This document shows, piece by piece, positions 16,891-25,035 of a DNA stretch of 64,000 nt (position 1 is the stretch's first letter; the number at the start of each line of letters is the position of its first letter). The stretch spans positions 124,001 through 188,000 of the forward strand of contig NZ_FOFV01000012.1 in assembly GCF_900111005.1 (NCBI RefSeq). The letters run 5' to 3'. Both the position numbers and the translations under genes were made by a program. The notes under the pieces were generated by a model. The model was not told the DNA's origin, did no database searches, and was given only the letters and a program-made list of their open reading frames with translations. Source of the DNA: Lentzea albida. GTDB lineage: Bacteria > Actinomycetota > Actinomycetes > Mycobacteriales > Pseudonocardiaceae.

Positions 16891-17811
16891 GTGCGAACCC
16901 AGCGAACGGCCCTGCAGGGCGACGAGCCCGCCCGGTACGCCTGGCGGCCCGCCCCCGGCGAAATGCCCGTCGTGGCGCTCCGGCTGGGCCACGGCGCGGA
17001 CTTCGACGGTGCGCACGAGGCCCACTCGCACGACTTCCCCGGCATCGCCTACTTCGGCACGGCGGGCGGCGTGGTCCGGCACGGCAGGCGGGCCAGGGAG
17101 GTCGAGGCGGGCGACCTGTTCGTCATCGCGCCCGGCGACGTGATGGGCAGGACCCGCAGCGACGACCTGCTCGGCGCGCACGGCTGGGGCGTCTTCTTCA
17201 CCGCGGACGCGCTCGGCAGGGACACGCCGGGCACGCACCTCGCGTGGCGCACCCACCCGCTGCTGTTCCCGTTCGTCCACGGCGGCGCCACCGGGGCGTT
17301 GCGGCTCAAGGTCCCGCCGAAGCAACGGCCGGGGTGGACCTCGCGCATCGAGGCGCTGCACGACGAGCTCCAGCACCGCCGCGACGGCTACCGCGAGGCC
17401 GTGTCCGCGCACCTCACGCTGCTGCTGGTCGGGGTGTCGAGGATGGCCGCGGACGTCGTCGGCGACCTGCGCGAGAACGCGGAACCGCTGCTGGCCGAGG
17501 TGTTCGACGTGATCGAGCGGCGCTACGCCGAACCGCTGTCGCTGCGCGAGGTCGCCGCCGCGGTCAGCATCTCCCCCGGCCACCTGACCTCGACGGTGCG
17601 CAGGCGGACCGGCCGCACGGTGCAGGAGTGGATCACCGAACGCAGGATGGTCCAGGCGCGCCGCCTGCTCGCCGTGACGGACCTGCCGGTCGGCGACATC
17701 GGCCGGCGGGTCGGCATCACCGACGCCGGCTACTTCGCGCGGACGTTCGGCAAGCTGCACGGGATGAGCCCCACCCGTTGGCGGAGGTTCAACCACCTGA
17801 ACACCCGCTGA
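16891..17811 (+). CDS. AraC-family transcriptional regulator
   Basis: 306 residues: N-terminal cupin-like sensing domain (about 10-110; HEAHSHDFPGIAYFGTAGG, EAGDLFVIAPGDV) and a C-terminal pair of helix-turn-helices (about 205-300; SLREVAAAVSISPGHLTSTVRRRTG, IGRRVGITDAGYFARTFGKLHGMSPTRWR). The ligand is unknown. GTG 16891 is chosen because the upstream ATG 16819 overlaps the divergent methyltransferase start. Confidence 0.87.
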   Translation: MRTQRTALQGDEPARYAWRPAPGEMPVVALRLGHGADFDGAHEAHSHDFPGIAYFGTAGGVVRHGRRAREVEAGDLFVIAPGDVMGRTRSDDLLGAHGWGVFFTADALGRDTPGTHLAWRTHPLLFPFVHGGATGALRLKVPPKQRPGWTSRIEALHDELQHRRDGYREAVSAHLTLLLVGVSRMAADVVGDLRENAEPLLAEVFDVIERRYAEPLSLREVAAAVSISPGHLTSTVRRRTGRTVQEWITERRMVQARRLLAVTDLPVGDIGRRVGITDAGYFARTFGKLHGMSPTRWRRFNHLNTR

Positions 17812-17880
17812 ACTCCTGCGAACGGCCTGGAGCCCACCAGGTCTTTCGTCGTTTTCGTCCCTGCCGACCGTGGCACTGTC

Positions 17881-18378
17881 GTGACCATGACCGGCGGGAC
17901 GCCCACCTTGAGCGACAACGGAAGAGACCTCGGCGCGAGGTTCCACGACCTGATGGAGGTCGTGGTGGGGTGGCTGCCGGGGCGCCTGTCCCGCGTGGTC
18001 GCGCCGAGCTTCCTCGGGTTCGCACTGATCAACGGGTTCACGTTCGGCGTCGACCTGCTGCTGCTCACGGCGTTCCGCAGCGGTCTGGGCCTGCCGGTGC
18101 CGCTCGCGTTCACGATCGCCTACGTGCTCGCCTTCGGACTGAGCTTCGTCCTCAACCGGGCGCTGAACTTCCGCTCGCACGCGCCCGTCGGCCCGCAGGC
18201 GGGGCTCTACGCCGTCGCCATCACGATCAACTACCTGGCGTTCATCCTCGGCGTCGGCAGCGCGCTGACCGAACTCGGCCTGCAGTACCACCTGTCGCGG
18301 ATCGCCGCGGGCGCGTGCGAGGCCGCGTTCATGTACAGCGTCATGCGGTGGGTCGTCTTCCGCGACACCAAGGCCTGA
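17881..18378 (+). CDS. GtrA-like small membrane protein
   Basis: 165 residues with four membrane segments in a GtrA fold (FLGFALINGFTFGVDLLLL, YVLAFGLSFVLNRALNF, TINYLAFILG, CEAAFMYSVMRWVVF). GtrA proteins are linked to flipping or transfer of lipid-linked sugars for cell-surface polysaccharides. No glycosyltransferase neighbour is present. GTG 17881 or ATG 17887 could be the start; no strong ribosome site is visible. Confidence 0.85.
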   Translation: MTMTGGTPTLSDNGRDLGARFHDLMEVVVGWLPGRLSRVVAPSFLGFALINGFTFGVDLLLLTAFRSGLGLPVPLAFTIAYVLAFGLSFVLNRALNFRSHAPVGPQAGLYAVAITINYLAFILGVGSALTELGLQYHLSRIAAGACEAAFMYSVMRWVVFRDTKA

Positions 18379-18379
18379 C

Positions 18380-18625
18380 CTACTGCAGGTAGCCCTCGAC
18401 CTCGCCGACCGAACGCGCCGGCACGTCCTCGGCGTCCTCGCCCTGCGACCGCGCCGACCGGCGGCGCCGCAACAGGTCCCAGCACTGGTCGAGGGCCTCC
18501 TCGAGCGACCGCAGGCGGGCGTGCTCCTCTTCCGTGGAGATCTCGCCGGAGGCGAGCTGCTGACGGAGCTTGTGCTCCTCTTCGACCAGTTCGCCGATGC
18601 GGCCCAGCACGTTCTCGTCACTCAT
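18380..18625 (-). CDS. DUF2630 family protein
   Basis: 81 residues, highly charged and helical (IGELVEEEHKLRQQL, STEEEHARLRSLEEALDQCWDLLRRRR), the pattern of the actinobacterial DUF2630 family, a coiled-coil protein of unknown function. It converges on the GtrA gene with a one-base gap and is followed upstream by a VOC protein on the same strand. Confidence 0.85.
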   Translation of the reverse strand: MSDENVLGRIGELVEEEHKLRQQLASGEISTEEEHARLRSLEEALDQCWDLLRRRRSARSQGEDAEDVPARSVGEVEGYLQ

Positions 18626-18649
18626 CTGCCCGACTCTACGGCCATCCCC

Positions 18650-18994
18650 TCACGGCAGCGCGGCCAGCGAGAGGCTGTTGCCGTCCGGGTCGAGCACCTC
18701 GACGTGCCGCACGCCGTTCGAGTACGTCTCGACGGGCCCGTGACCCACGCCGTGCGCCGCGAGCCGATCCAACGCCCCGTCGAACTCGCTCATCGCAACC
18801 CCGAACGTGAGCATCGAGCCGCCCACGCGCGCCGCCCGCACGTCGCGGGCGTCGAGGACGACGTACGCGTTCTCCCCCACCCGCCACAGGTGTTCCTCGC
18901 CGATGACCTCGTCCGCCGTGCGACCGAAGAACACCCCGTACCACTCCAGCGCCTTCGCCAGGTCGCTCACACACATCACGCTGTGCAGGTCCAC
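18650..18994 (-). CDS. VOC (glyoxalase/bleomycin resistance) family protein
   Basis: 114 residues with the paired beta-alpha-beta-beta-beta units of the VOC superfamily (SDLAKALEWYGVFFGR, NAYVVLDARD, FDGALDRLAAHGV, HVEVLDPDGNSLSLA). A metal-dependent lyase, dioxygenase or drug-binding role cannot be chosen. GTG 18994 has GGAAGG 9 nt upstream; an in-frame ATG at 19048 would add an unstructured leader. Confidence 0.82.
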   Translation of the reverse strand: MDLHSVMCVSDLAKALEWYGVFFGRTADEVIGEEHLWRVGENAYVVLDARDVRAARVGGSMLTFGVAMSEFDGALDRLAAHGVGHGPVETYSNGVRHVEVLDPDGNSLSLAALP

Positions 18995-19090
18995 ACCCGT
19001 CCACCTTCCGTTCGTCCTGCCGGGGTGGACCGGCCGCGCGACCGGCACTCATCGGTACGGCGGGTGATTCGTCCGATTGGTCGCATGAAA

Positions 19091-19101
19091 TGGTTCAACC
19101 A
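19091..19101. promoter_or_regulatory. dre-like palindrome upstream of the LPMO
   Basis: TGGTTCAACCA is a perfect 11-bp palindrome flanked by A/T and CTTG, one base shorter than the core of a dre (TGGTCTAGACCA). It lies about 95 nt upstream of a chitin-type LPMO, a gene class often controlled by DasR. Confidence 0.4.
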
Positions 19102-19193
19102 CTTGTTTACGCTTGTGAACAGGGCCGCCGACACGTCACGCGACCACCTCCCCCTGCGGAAGCGGTCGCCACCTCCGCCTGCCAGGAGGCGCA

Positions 19194-20048
19194 GTGAAGA
19201 CACGCACTCGGCTTGCCCTAGCGAGCCTCACGTCCACCGCCGCGGTGGTCGTCGCGTTCCTCGTCCCCACGACGCCCGCGATCGCCCACGGCACGATGTC
19301 CGATCCGGCGAGCCGGGTGTACACGTGCAAGAACGAGGGTCCGGAGACCCCGAAGTCCGACGCGTGCAAGGCGGCTGTGGCCGCGGGTGGCACGCAGGCC
19401 TACTACGACTGGAACGAGGTGTCGCTGCTCGAAGCGGGCGGGCGCCACCGCCAGCTCATCCCCGACGGCAAGCTGTGCAGCGCGGGCCGCGACAAGTACC
19501 GCGGGCTCGACCTGCAGCGCGCCGACTGGCCCGCCAAGCGCGTCTCGGCCGGGCCGCTGACCGTGACCTACCACGCGTCGGCACCGCACTCGAACAGCAA
19601 CTTCGAGTTCTACATCACCAGGGACGGCTGGAACCCGACCATGCCGCTGCGCTGGTCGGACCTCGTGCACCTGCAGACGTTCAACAACCAGAACCCGTCC
19701 ACGTTCACGAACTGGACGCTCAACCTGCCGGGCCGCTCGGGCCGTCACATCATCTACTCGATCTGGCAGCGCGTGGTCGGCAGCAACGAGGCGTTCTACA
19801 CGTGCTCGGACGTCGACTTCGGCGGCGGCAGCACGCCGCCCCCGACCACGACGACCACCACGCCCCCGCCGACCACGACCACCACGACGACTCCCCCGCC
19901 GGCCGGTGGCACGTGGGCCGCGGGCACGACGTACTCGGTCGGCAACCGCGTCACCTACGGCGGCGTGAACTACGAGTGCCAGCTCGCGCACACCGCCCTC
20001 GCCGGCTGGGAACCGCCGAACACGCCCGCCCTGTGGCGACGCCTCTGA
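19194..20048 (+). CDS. Secreted AA10 lytic polysaccharide monooxygenase with CBM5/12
   Basis: 284 residues. The signal peptide ends PAIA before His32, giving the N-terminal His of the copper-binding histidine brace; the second brace His is in SAPHSNSNFEFY. The AA10 domain (32-about 210; HGTMSDPASRVYTC, RSGRHIIYSIWQRV) is followed by a Thr/Pro linker and a CBM5/12 chitin-binding module (about 238-284; AAGTTYSVGNRVTYGGVNYECQLAHTAL). It should oxidatively cleave crystalline chitin or cellulose; the CBM favours chitin. Start GTG 19194 has AGGAGG upstream. Its TGA overlaps the ATG of the next gene (TGATG). Confidence 0.93.
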   Translation: MKTRTRLALASLTSTAAVVVAFLVPTTPAIAHGTMSDPASRVYTCKNEGPETPKSDACKAAVAAGGTQAYYDWNEVSLLEAGGRHRQLIPDGKLCSAGRDKYRGLDLQRADWPAKRVSAGPLTVTYHASAPHSNSNFEFYITRDGWNPTMPLRWSDLVHLQTFNNQNPSTFTNWTLNLPGRSGRHIIYSIWQRVVGSNEAFYTCSDVDFGGGSTPPPTTTTTTPPPTTTTTTTPPPAGGTWAAGTTYSVGNRVTYGGVNYECQLAHTALAGWEPPNTPALWRRL

Positions 20049-20581
20049 TGCGGTTCTTCTTGCTGGTGCTCGCCTTCATGGTGTCCGGCTGCGCCACCAC
20101 GCAGCCGGACGCCGTGTTGCGCGGTGATCCGCTGGACGTGATGTTCCTGCAGATGATGCTCCCCCACCACCAGCAGGGGGTGGAGATGGTCGCCCTCGCG
20201 AAGGACCGCGCGCGGAACGAGGACCTGCGCATGCTGGCGGCCGCGATCGAGCAGACCCAGGCGACCGAGGCCGAGACGATGAGGAACTGGCTGACGTCGT
20301 GGGGCGAGCCCCTGACGGCACCGCCGGACTCCCACGCGGGTCACGGCGGCATGCGGGAGTCCGATCCCGAGGAGGTAGGGCGCCTGTCCGCGCTGCGCGG
20401 CGCGGAGTTCGACCAGCGCCTGCTCAACGTGATGATCGCCCACCAGGACGACGCCGTCCAGATGGCGCGGTGGGAGACGGGCAGCGGCGCGAACCAGGAG
20501 GTCAAGGCCCTGGCCGACCGGATCGACAAGTCCCGCACCGCCCAGATCGCGATGATGAAGACGTTCCTCGGCAAGGTCTAG
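20048..20581 (+). CDS. DUF305 family lipoprotein
   Basis: 177 residues with lipobox VSGC (Cys15) and a DUF305 four-helix domain built of two similar halves: FLQMMLPHHQQGVEMV and LLNVMIAHQDDAVQMA, each with a His pair or His/Asp suited to metal binding. DUF305 proteins are ferritin-like, often linked to copper. It is translationally coupled to the copper-dependent LPMO (1-nt overlap), which makes a copper supply or storage role worth considering. Confidence 0.85.
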   Translation: MRFFLLVLAFMVSGCATTQPDAVLRGDPLDVMFLQMMLPHHQQGVEMVALAKDRARNEDLRMLAAAIEQTQATEAETMRNWLTSWGEPLTAPPDSHAGHGGMRESDPEEVGRLSALRGAEFDQRLLNVMIAHQDDAVQMARWETGSGANQEVKALADRIDKSRTAQIAMMKTFLGKV

Positions 20582-20620
20582 CGGGTACTCGGTGGCCCCA
20601 GCCACCGAGGAGGTCAGGAC

Positions 20621-21043
20621 ATGGTCAGCCGCTCGTTGCTGCGGCAACTGCCCGCCCGCGTCGTCACCGGTGCGTTCGTGCTCCACTCAGGACTCGGCAA
20701 GCGCGGCGCCGACCAGGAGACGGCCGAACAGCTGCACGGCTGGGCGTCGAGCACGTACCCGGTGCTGCGCGGGATCGACGCCCGCAGGTTCGCCAAGCTG
20801 CTGGCCGCCGGCGAGATCGCGACGGGTGCGGCGCTGCTGCTGCCCGTCGTGCCGGCGGCCGTCGCGGGCGCCGTCCTCACCGGGTTCGCCGGCGCACTGC
20901 TCGGCCTCTACGCCAAGACGCCCGGCATGCGACGGGAAGGCAGCATCTGGCCGACCGAGCAGGGCATCGGCCTCGCCAAGGACGTCTGGATGCTCGGCAT
21001 CGGCCTGTCGCTCGTCGTCGACGGCGTCACCCGCAACGACTGA
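20621..21043 (+). CDS. DoxX-like membrane protein
   Basis: 140 residues with about three membrane segments (LAAGEIATGAALLLPVVPAAVAGAVLTGFAGALLGL and a C-terminal helix). The short N-terminal FVLHSGLGK segment and overall layout resemble DoxX/DoxD-like actinobacterial membrane proteins. Function unknown. ATG 20621 is preceded by GAGGAGGTCAGG. The next gene begins 11 nt downstream with its own AAGGAGG site, so the two form an operon. Confidence 0.7.
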   Translation: MVSRSLLRQLPARVVTGAFVLHSGLGKRGADQETAEQLHGWASSTYPVLRGIDARRFAKLLAAGEIATGAALLLPVVPAAVAGAVLTGFAGALLGLYAKTPGMRREGSIWPTEQGIGLAKDVWMLGIGLSLVVDGVTRND

Positions 21044-21054
21044 AGGAGGCGGAC

Positions 21055-21450
21055 GTGCAACCGATCCCGTTCATCCCGTGGGTCTGGCGCGACCCCTCCT
21101 GGACCGGGGAACCGCGGCAGGACCTCGACGACCGTCCCGACACCGGCCTGATCGGTTACGAGGTCGAGGCCACCGACGGCGGCATCGGCAAGGTCGACGA
21201 GGACAACGCGAAGGTGCCCCACGACTGCCTGATGGTCGACACCGGACCGTGGATCTTCGGCCGCAAGGTCGTGCTCCCGGTCGGCACCGTGCGCCACGTG
21301 GACCACGCCGAACGCAAGGTCCACGTCGACCGCACCAAGGAGCAGATCAAGAACGCGCCCGAGTACGACGCGGACGACCACGAGGGCTCCCGCACGCGCA
21401 CCGGCGACTACTACTCCGAGAGCTACCGGCTGATGCCTCCGATGCTCTAG
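21055..21450 (+). CDS. PRC-barrel domain protein
   Basis: 131 residues with a PRC-barrel-like beta domain (about 33-90; TGLIGYEVEATDGGIGKVDEDNAKVPHDCLMVDTGPWIFGRKVVLPVGTVRHVD). Such domains occur in stress proteins and RNA-processing factors. GTG 21055 follows AAGGAGG at 21043-21049. It is paired with the upstream membrane protein. Confidence 0.82.
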   Translation: MQPIPFIPWVWRDPSWTGEPRQDLDDRPDTGLIGYEVEATDGGIGKVDEDNAKVPHDCLMVDTGPWIFGRKVVLPVGTVRHVDHAERKVHVDRTKEQIKNAPEYDADDHEGSRTRTGDYYSESYRLMPPML

Positions 21451-21472
21451 CGGGCCGAATACGCTGGCGCGC

Positions 21473-21844
21473 ATGACATCGGTGCTGCAGAACGTCGCGA
21501 TCGACTGCGCGAACGCCTACGAGCTGGCCCTGTTCTGGAGCAGGGTGACGGGTCGCCCGATGCACCCCGACGACAAGCCGGGCGACCACGAGACCGAGGT
21601 GCTGATGGCCGAGGGCCCGGTGCTGTTCTTCAACCAGGTGCCGGAACCCAAGACCGTCAAGAACCGCCTGCACCTCTGCCTGCGCCCGGACACGACGCGC
21701 GACGAGGAGGTCGAGCGGCTGCTCGGGCTCGGCGCGACGTTCGTCGGCGACCACCGCAACCCCGACGGGACCGGCTGGGCGGTCCTGGCCGATCCCGAGG
21801 GCAACGAGTTCTGCGTGCTGCGCAGCGCGTCCGAACGCGGCTAG
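21473..21844 (+). CDS. VOC/glyoxalase-like domain protein
   Basis: 123 residues of the glyoxalase-like subfamily (IDCANAYELALFWSRVTGRPM, RLHLCLRP, GLGATFVGDHRN, WAVLADPEGNEFCVLRS). Role unknown. Its TAG stop falls within the left arm of the inverted repeat at 21841-21946. Confidence 0.85.
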   Translation: MTSVLQNVAIDCANAYELALFWSRVTGRPMHPDDKPGDHETEVLMAEGPVLFFNQVPEPKTVKNRLHLCLRPDTTRDEEVERLLGLGATFVGDHRNPDGTGWAVLADPEGNEFCVLRSASERG

Positions 21845-21946
21845 TGGCGCAGGAGCTTCACGAGGTGATGCGCACCCAGCAGGGCGCCTCGCGGCACCGG
21901 TCTGACCGCGCGTTCCCCCCGGCAGCCTCCTGCGCCACACCACTAG
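21841..21946. repeat. Long inverted repeat carrying the stop codons of both convergent genes
   Basis: CTAGTGGCGCAGGAG (21841-21855) pairs with 21927-21937 and 21940-21946, with a two-base interruption, around a 71-nt loop. The TAG of the VOC gene and the TAG of the opposing STAS gene lie in the two CTAG ends. It may act as a bidirectional terminator, or be a small CTAG-flanked insertion like the element at 13961-14120. Confidence 0.6.
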
Positions 21947-22305
21947 AGACGCGCCATCGCGTCCGGCACCGACGGCCGGACGCCCAACATGGTCGTGAGC
22001 TCCAGGGCCCGCAGCGGCCGCAGCACCGCCGCCGTGTTCGCGACCACCACGAACTCGCTGCCCCGGCTCAGGCAGTGGTCCTGGTGGTCGAGCAGCAGGC
22101 CGATGCCCTGGGCACCGAGGAACCGCACCGCGGTCAGGTCGACCACGACGGGTGCGGGGGCGGTGACGGCCCTGACCGCCTCGCCGAGGCATTCGGCCAG
22201 CTCAGGGGCTGTGGAATGGTCTATCTCGCCGGCGATGTGCACGAGGACGGCGGCGCCCACGCTCTCGCGGGCGGTGTGGAAGGGAACTCGACCGTCGGTG
22301 GGCAC
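21943..22305 (-). CDS. STAS-domain anti-sigma factor antagonist
   Basis: 120 residues of the SpoIIAA/RsbV type: AVLVHIAGEIDHSTAPELAECL, VVVDLTAVRFLGAQGIGLLLDHQDHC. The position of the phospho-Ser in classic antagonists reads FLGAQG here, so the regulated serine may be replaced by Ala/Gln. GTG 22305 has GGAGG upstream. It diverges from a MEDS/HATPase anti-sigma protein, so the two may form a partner-switching pair. Confidence 0.88.
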   Translation of the reverse strand: MPTDGRVPFHTARESVGAAVLVHIAGEIDHSTAPELAECLGEAVRAVTAPAPVVVDLTAVRFLGAQGIGLLLDHQDHCLSRGSEFVVVANTAAVLRPLRALELTTMLGVRPSVPDAMARL

Positions 22306-22473
22306 GCGGCATCCTCCAGCTGACGGCACGATCGGCCGCCAGAAGGGCTGGCTGTTCAACCCTCGACGACCGTAGCGCAGTGCACCGGTCGGCGCGGCGC
22401 GACGGTCCCGAACGTTCGCGAAGTGCCGGTTCCCGGGGATGGCCTGGGGAAAGCGCGCGTAGCATGCGTTGTC

Positions 22474-23391
22474 GTGACCGGTTTCTTCCACGAGACCGCC
22501 TTTTACGGCTCCGACGACGACTTCCTCGCTCACGCCGTCCCGTTCCTCGAGGACGGCCTGCGCGCAGGGGAGCCGTCGGTGGTCGCGTGCTCGGAGTGGA
22601 ACACCGCACTGCTGCGCGCCGCGCTGGGCGACGCCGCCGTGCTGTACCGGCCGAGTGCGAACCAGTACTCCCGGCCGTCCGAGTCGATCGTGGCCTTCCG
22701 CGACCTCTTCCGCGAGCACACCGAGGACGGCGCGCGGCAGATGCGCGTCGTCGGGGACGTGCCGCATCCCGGCGTGGGCGCGTGCTGGGACTGGTGGGCG
22801 CGGTACGAGGCCGCGGTGAACCAGGCGTACGCCGAGTTCCCGGTGTGGGGGCTGTGCCCGTACGACACCAGGACGACCCCGGCCGAGGTGCTGGCCGACG
22901 TGGTCCGCACGCACCCGAACATCGCCACCTCGCCCGGTACGCACGAGGTCAACCCCGGTTACCGCGAGGGCCTGGCCGCGTCGGCGCCGGTTCCGGACGT
23001 GCTCGAGCGGGGCGTTCCGCGAGTGGAGCTCGTCGACCCGACCGCGGGCGCGGTGCGCGAGGCCGTGGGAGCGGCCATCGACGGGATGGACCTGTCCGAG
23101 GACGAGGCGCACGACGTCGTCTACGCGGCCAGCGAGGTCGTCACGAACGGGCTCACGCACGGCGTCGCGCCGGTCCGGTTCCGGCTGTGGGCGGACGGCG
23201 CGCGGGTGCTGGTGGCGGTGACCGATCGCGGCCAGGGGCCGTCCGACCCGCTGGCGGGTCTGGTGCCGACCACCGAGACGCTGTCCGCCGGGCTCGGGCT
23301 GTGGATCCTGCACCGCACGTGCGACTACGTGTCCATGGGACGCGAGGCCGACGGGTTCACCGTGCGGGTGAGCGTCGGCGGCCAGACGTAG
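22474..23391 (+). CDS. MEDS-HATPase anti-sigma regulatory protein (RsbA-like)
   Basis: 305 residues: an N-terminal MEDS sensory domain (about 1-170; FYGSDDDFLAHAVPFLEDGLRAGEPSVVACS, YDTRTTPAEVLADVVRTHPN) and a C-terminal GHKL ATPase domain (about 195-300) with N-box EVVTNGLTHG, DRGQGPSDP and GLGLWIL. It has no phospho-acceptor His domain, so it is an anti-sigma switch kinase rather than a two-component sensor. GTG 22474 is assumed; no clear ribosome site. The 3' end overlaps the opposing gene by 67 nt. Confidence 0.85.
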   Translation: MTGFFHETAFYGSDDDFLAHAVPFLEDGLRAGEPSVVACSEWNTALLRAALGDAAVLYRPSANQYSRPSESIVAFRDLFREHTEDGARQMRVVGDVPHPGVGACWDWWARYEAAVNQAYAEFPVWGLCPYDTRTTPAEVLADVVRTHPNIATSPGTHEVNPGYREGLAASAPVPDVLERGVPRVELVDPTAGAVREAVGAAIDGMDLSEDEAHDVVYAASEVVTNGLTHGVAPVRFRLWADGARVLVAVTDRGQGPSDPLAGLVPTTETLSAGLGLWILHRTCDYVSMGREADGFTVRVSVGGQT

Positions 23392-23825
23392 GGCAGGTCG
23401 TCCGGCACGTCCGGGAAGAACCGGCGGTAGTGCTCGGGGTCCTTGCGCACCAGCGCGGACTGGTGGCTGAGGTGCAGGTCCTGATCACCCAGCCAGCCGG
23501 GGAGCTCCCCCGCGGCGGCCAGTTCGTCCTGCGTGCGCACGACCGTGATGCCCCTGGCGCGGGCGAGGTCGGCGCGCATCGTCGCCTCGCACGAGTCGGT
23601 GAACCCCAGCAGACGCCATTCCGCGCAGACGTCGAGGCCGTACCGCACGAGCGCTTCCTCGTGGCCCGTCCACATCTTGACGGCGGGGTGGTGGCGCCAG
23701 CCGTAGCCGGGCACCACCAGCCCGCGCTGGACCTGGATGGTCTCGACCCGTTGCTTGCCGAGCCGGCTCCGGTCCAGCACGCGGGCTGAAGCGGCGAAGT
23801 CCGGGTACGGTAAGAAGGTCTGCAT
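23325..23825 (-). CDS. MSMEG_6728-type / pyrimidine-dimer glycosylase-like protein
   Basis: 166 residues opening with MQTFLPYPDFAASARVLDRSRLGKQRVE and containing PGYGWRHHPAVKMWTGHEEALVRYG, the signature of a conserved actinobacterial family related to pyrimidine-dimer DNA glycosylases. A DNA-repair or base-binding role is inferred from family only. The C-terminal 15 residues after YVWPP extend antisense into the end of the MEDS gene. Confidence 0.82.
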   Translation of the reverse strand: MQTFLPYPDFAASARVLDRSRLGKQRVETIQVQRGLVVPGYGWRHHPAVKMWTGHEEALVRYGLDVCAEWRLLGFTDSCEATMRADLARARGITVVRTQDELAAAGELPGWLGDQDLHLSHQSALVRKDPEHYRRFFPDVPDDLPYVWPPTLTRTVNPSASRPMDT

Positions 23826-23828
23826 GGG

Positions 23829-24287
23829 TCAGAGCACGTACTTCGCTGCCTCGGCGGCCCGCGCCCGGTCGACGTGCACCTCGTAGCGCTTCGCCTGCAG
23901 CGTCATGACGCTCGCGAAGTCACGGCGGCCACGCGTGCTCCAGTGCGCGACGAACCCGAAGACGGCGCCCCAGAAGGCACCGACCACGAGGCTGATGAGC
24001 ACGAACCACACCCAGGCGGTACCCGTCGTGAAGAGCCCGAACAGCAGCCCGATGAACACACCGAACCAGGCGCCGCTGGCCGCGCCCGCCAGTGCGGCGC
24101 GGCCCCGCGTCAAACGCCCCGTCACCTGCTCGACCGTCCGGACACCGTCGCCGATGATCCGCACGCTCTCGACCGGGAAGCCGTCGTCCGACATCCGGTC
24201 CACGAGCTGCTGGGCACCGAGGTAGTCCGGGAAGCTGGCCAGCAGCGACGACTCGGTCTGGGTCACTTCTTCGTGCTTGATGTCCAC
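23829..24287 (-). CDS. General-stress-protein-17M-like membrane protein
   Basis: 152 residues: a soluble N-terminal GSP17M-like fold (about 14-55; LLASFPDYLGAQQLVDRMSDDGFPVESVRIIGDGV), then a Gly-rich double membrane hairpin (about 65-118; GAASGAWFGVFIGLLFGLF, WFVLISLVVGAFWGAVFGF) and a short C-terminal domain. The family is widespread in actinobacterial stress clusters. Start is GTG 24287. Confidence 0.82.
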   Translation of the reverse strand: MDIKHEEVTQTESSLLASFPDYLGAQQLVDRMSDDGFPVESVRIIGDGVRTVEQVTGRLTRGRAALAGAASGAWFGVFIGLLFGLFTTGTAWVWFVLISLVVGAFWGAVFGFVAHWSTRGRRDFASVMTLQAKRYEVHVDRARAAEAAKYVL

Positions 24288-24330
24288 TTCGTCCGGCTAC
24301 CCGCGATCACGCAGAGCAAACGGAACTCGA

Positions 24331-24519
24331 TCAGGTGCCGCGGCCCGTCTTCTCCTGGAGCCGGTCGATCAGCTGGGACGCCTCGACCTTGGTGAGCTCG
24401 GCCGGCACCTCCTCGCCCGCTTCCTGGGCGAGGGTGCTCAGGTACGACTCCTGCGGACCGGTCATGGGCTCGTCGCCCGTCGTCCAGTCCTGCGGGTCCT
24501 TCTCCGGCGTGCGGTTCAC
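24331..24519 (-). CDS. DUF3072 family small protein
   Basis: 62 residues with the DUF3072 pattern DPQDWTTGDEPMTGPQESYLSTLAQEAGEEVPAELTKVEASQLIDRLQ. Soluble, function unknown, frequently found among stress genes. GTG 24519 follows an AGGGGACGG site. Confidence 0.85.
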   Translation of the reverse strand: MNRTPEKDPQDWTTGDEPMTGPQESYLSTLAQEAGEEVPAELTKVEASQLIDRLQEKTGRGT

Positions 24520-24576
24520 ATCCGTCCCCTTTCACTCGAACGCCCGTTCGAGATACCCGGGGTGACGGCGGGCCAA

Positions 24577-24912
24577 TCATCGGCCGAGGACGACGTCCCC
24601 CGGAGTGGACGGACCGGGCACGACCATCGGCGGCCGCACGCGGGACAGCAGGCGGTGGGCGACGGTCAGCAGCATCCGCGCCTCCATCCGCTCGTTGTAG
24701 CGCAGGTGCTCGTCCGCGGCCGTGACACACCCCAGGACCTGCGGAGACACGACGGCACCCGCTTCCGTGCACGCCGCCAGCGCCTCCTTGATACCTCTGC
24801 GCGCGGCATCACCCTCGACGTTGGCGAGCGCGGTGCAGACGGCGTTGTCGAGCTTCTGCACCGCGGTGGTGCGCAGGTGTTGCAACGACGCGGGGTCGAG
24901 TTCGGTGGTCAC
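24577..24912 (-). CDS. Hypothetical helical protein
   Basis: 111 residues, not recognised. It is mostly helical (LQHLRTTAVQKLDNAVCTALANVEGDAARRGIKEALAACTEAG; DEHLRYNERMEARMLLTVAHRLL) with three Cys residues and a Pro-rich end. GTG start at 24912. It lies in the stress-gene cluster on the same strand as DUF3072. Confidence 0.6.
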   Translation of the reverse strand: MTTELDPASLQHLRTTAVQKLDNAVCTALANVEGDAARRGIKEALAACTEAGAVVSPQVLGCVTAADEHLRYNERMEARMLLTVAHRLLSRVRPPMVVPGPSTPGDVVLGR

Positions 24913-25035
24913 GGTCAGCTCCCGCCTTCACAGCCGAGGGGTGTCAGCGCCGACTGCTTGACGCATTCGGGCCCGAGTACCCGGTTCGAGCGCCCCGAAA
25001 CCGGCACTTCACCGGCCCCGGCTACGGTGACGGGC

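Noticed and set aside
19840..19905. Short tandem repeats suggesting a CRISPR or satellite
   Set aside because: They encode the Thr/Pro linker of the LPMO; there is no spacer structure. The same applies to 55670-55800 in the lipoprotein stalk.
24961..25030. tRNA-like GGTTCGAGC segment
   Set aside because: A T-loop-like string occurs, but no acceptor stem or anticodon arm can be formed around it.
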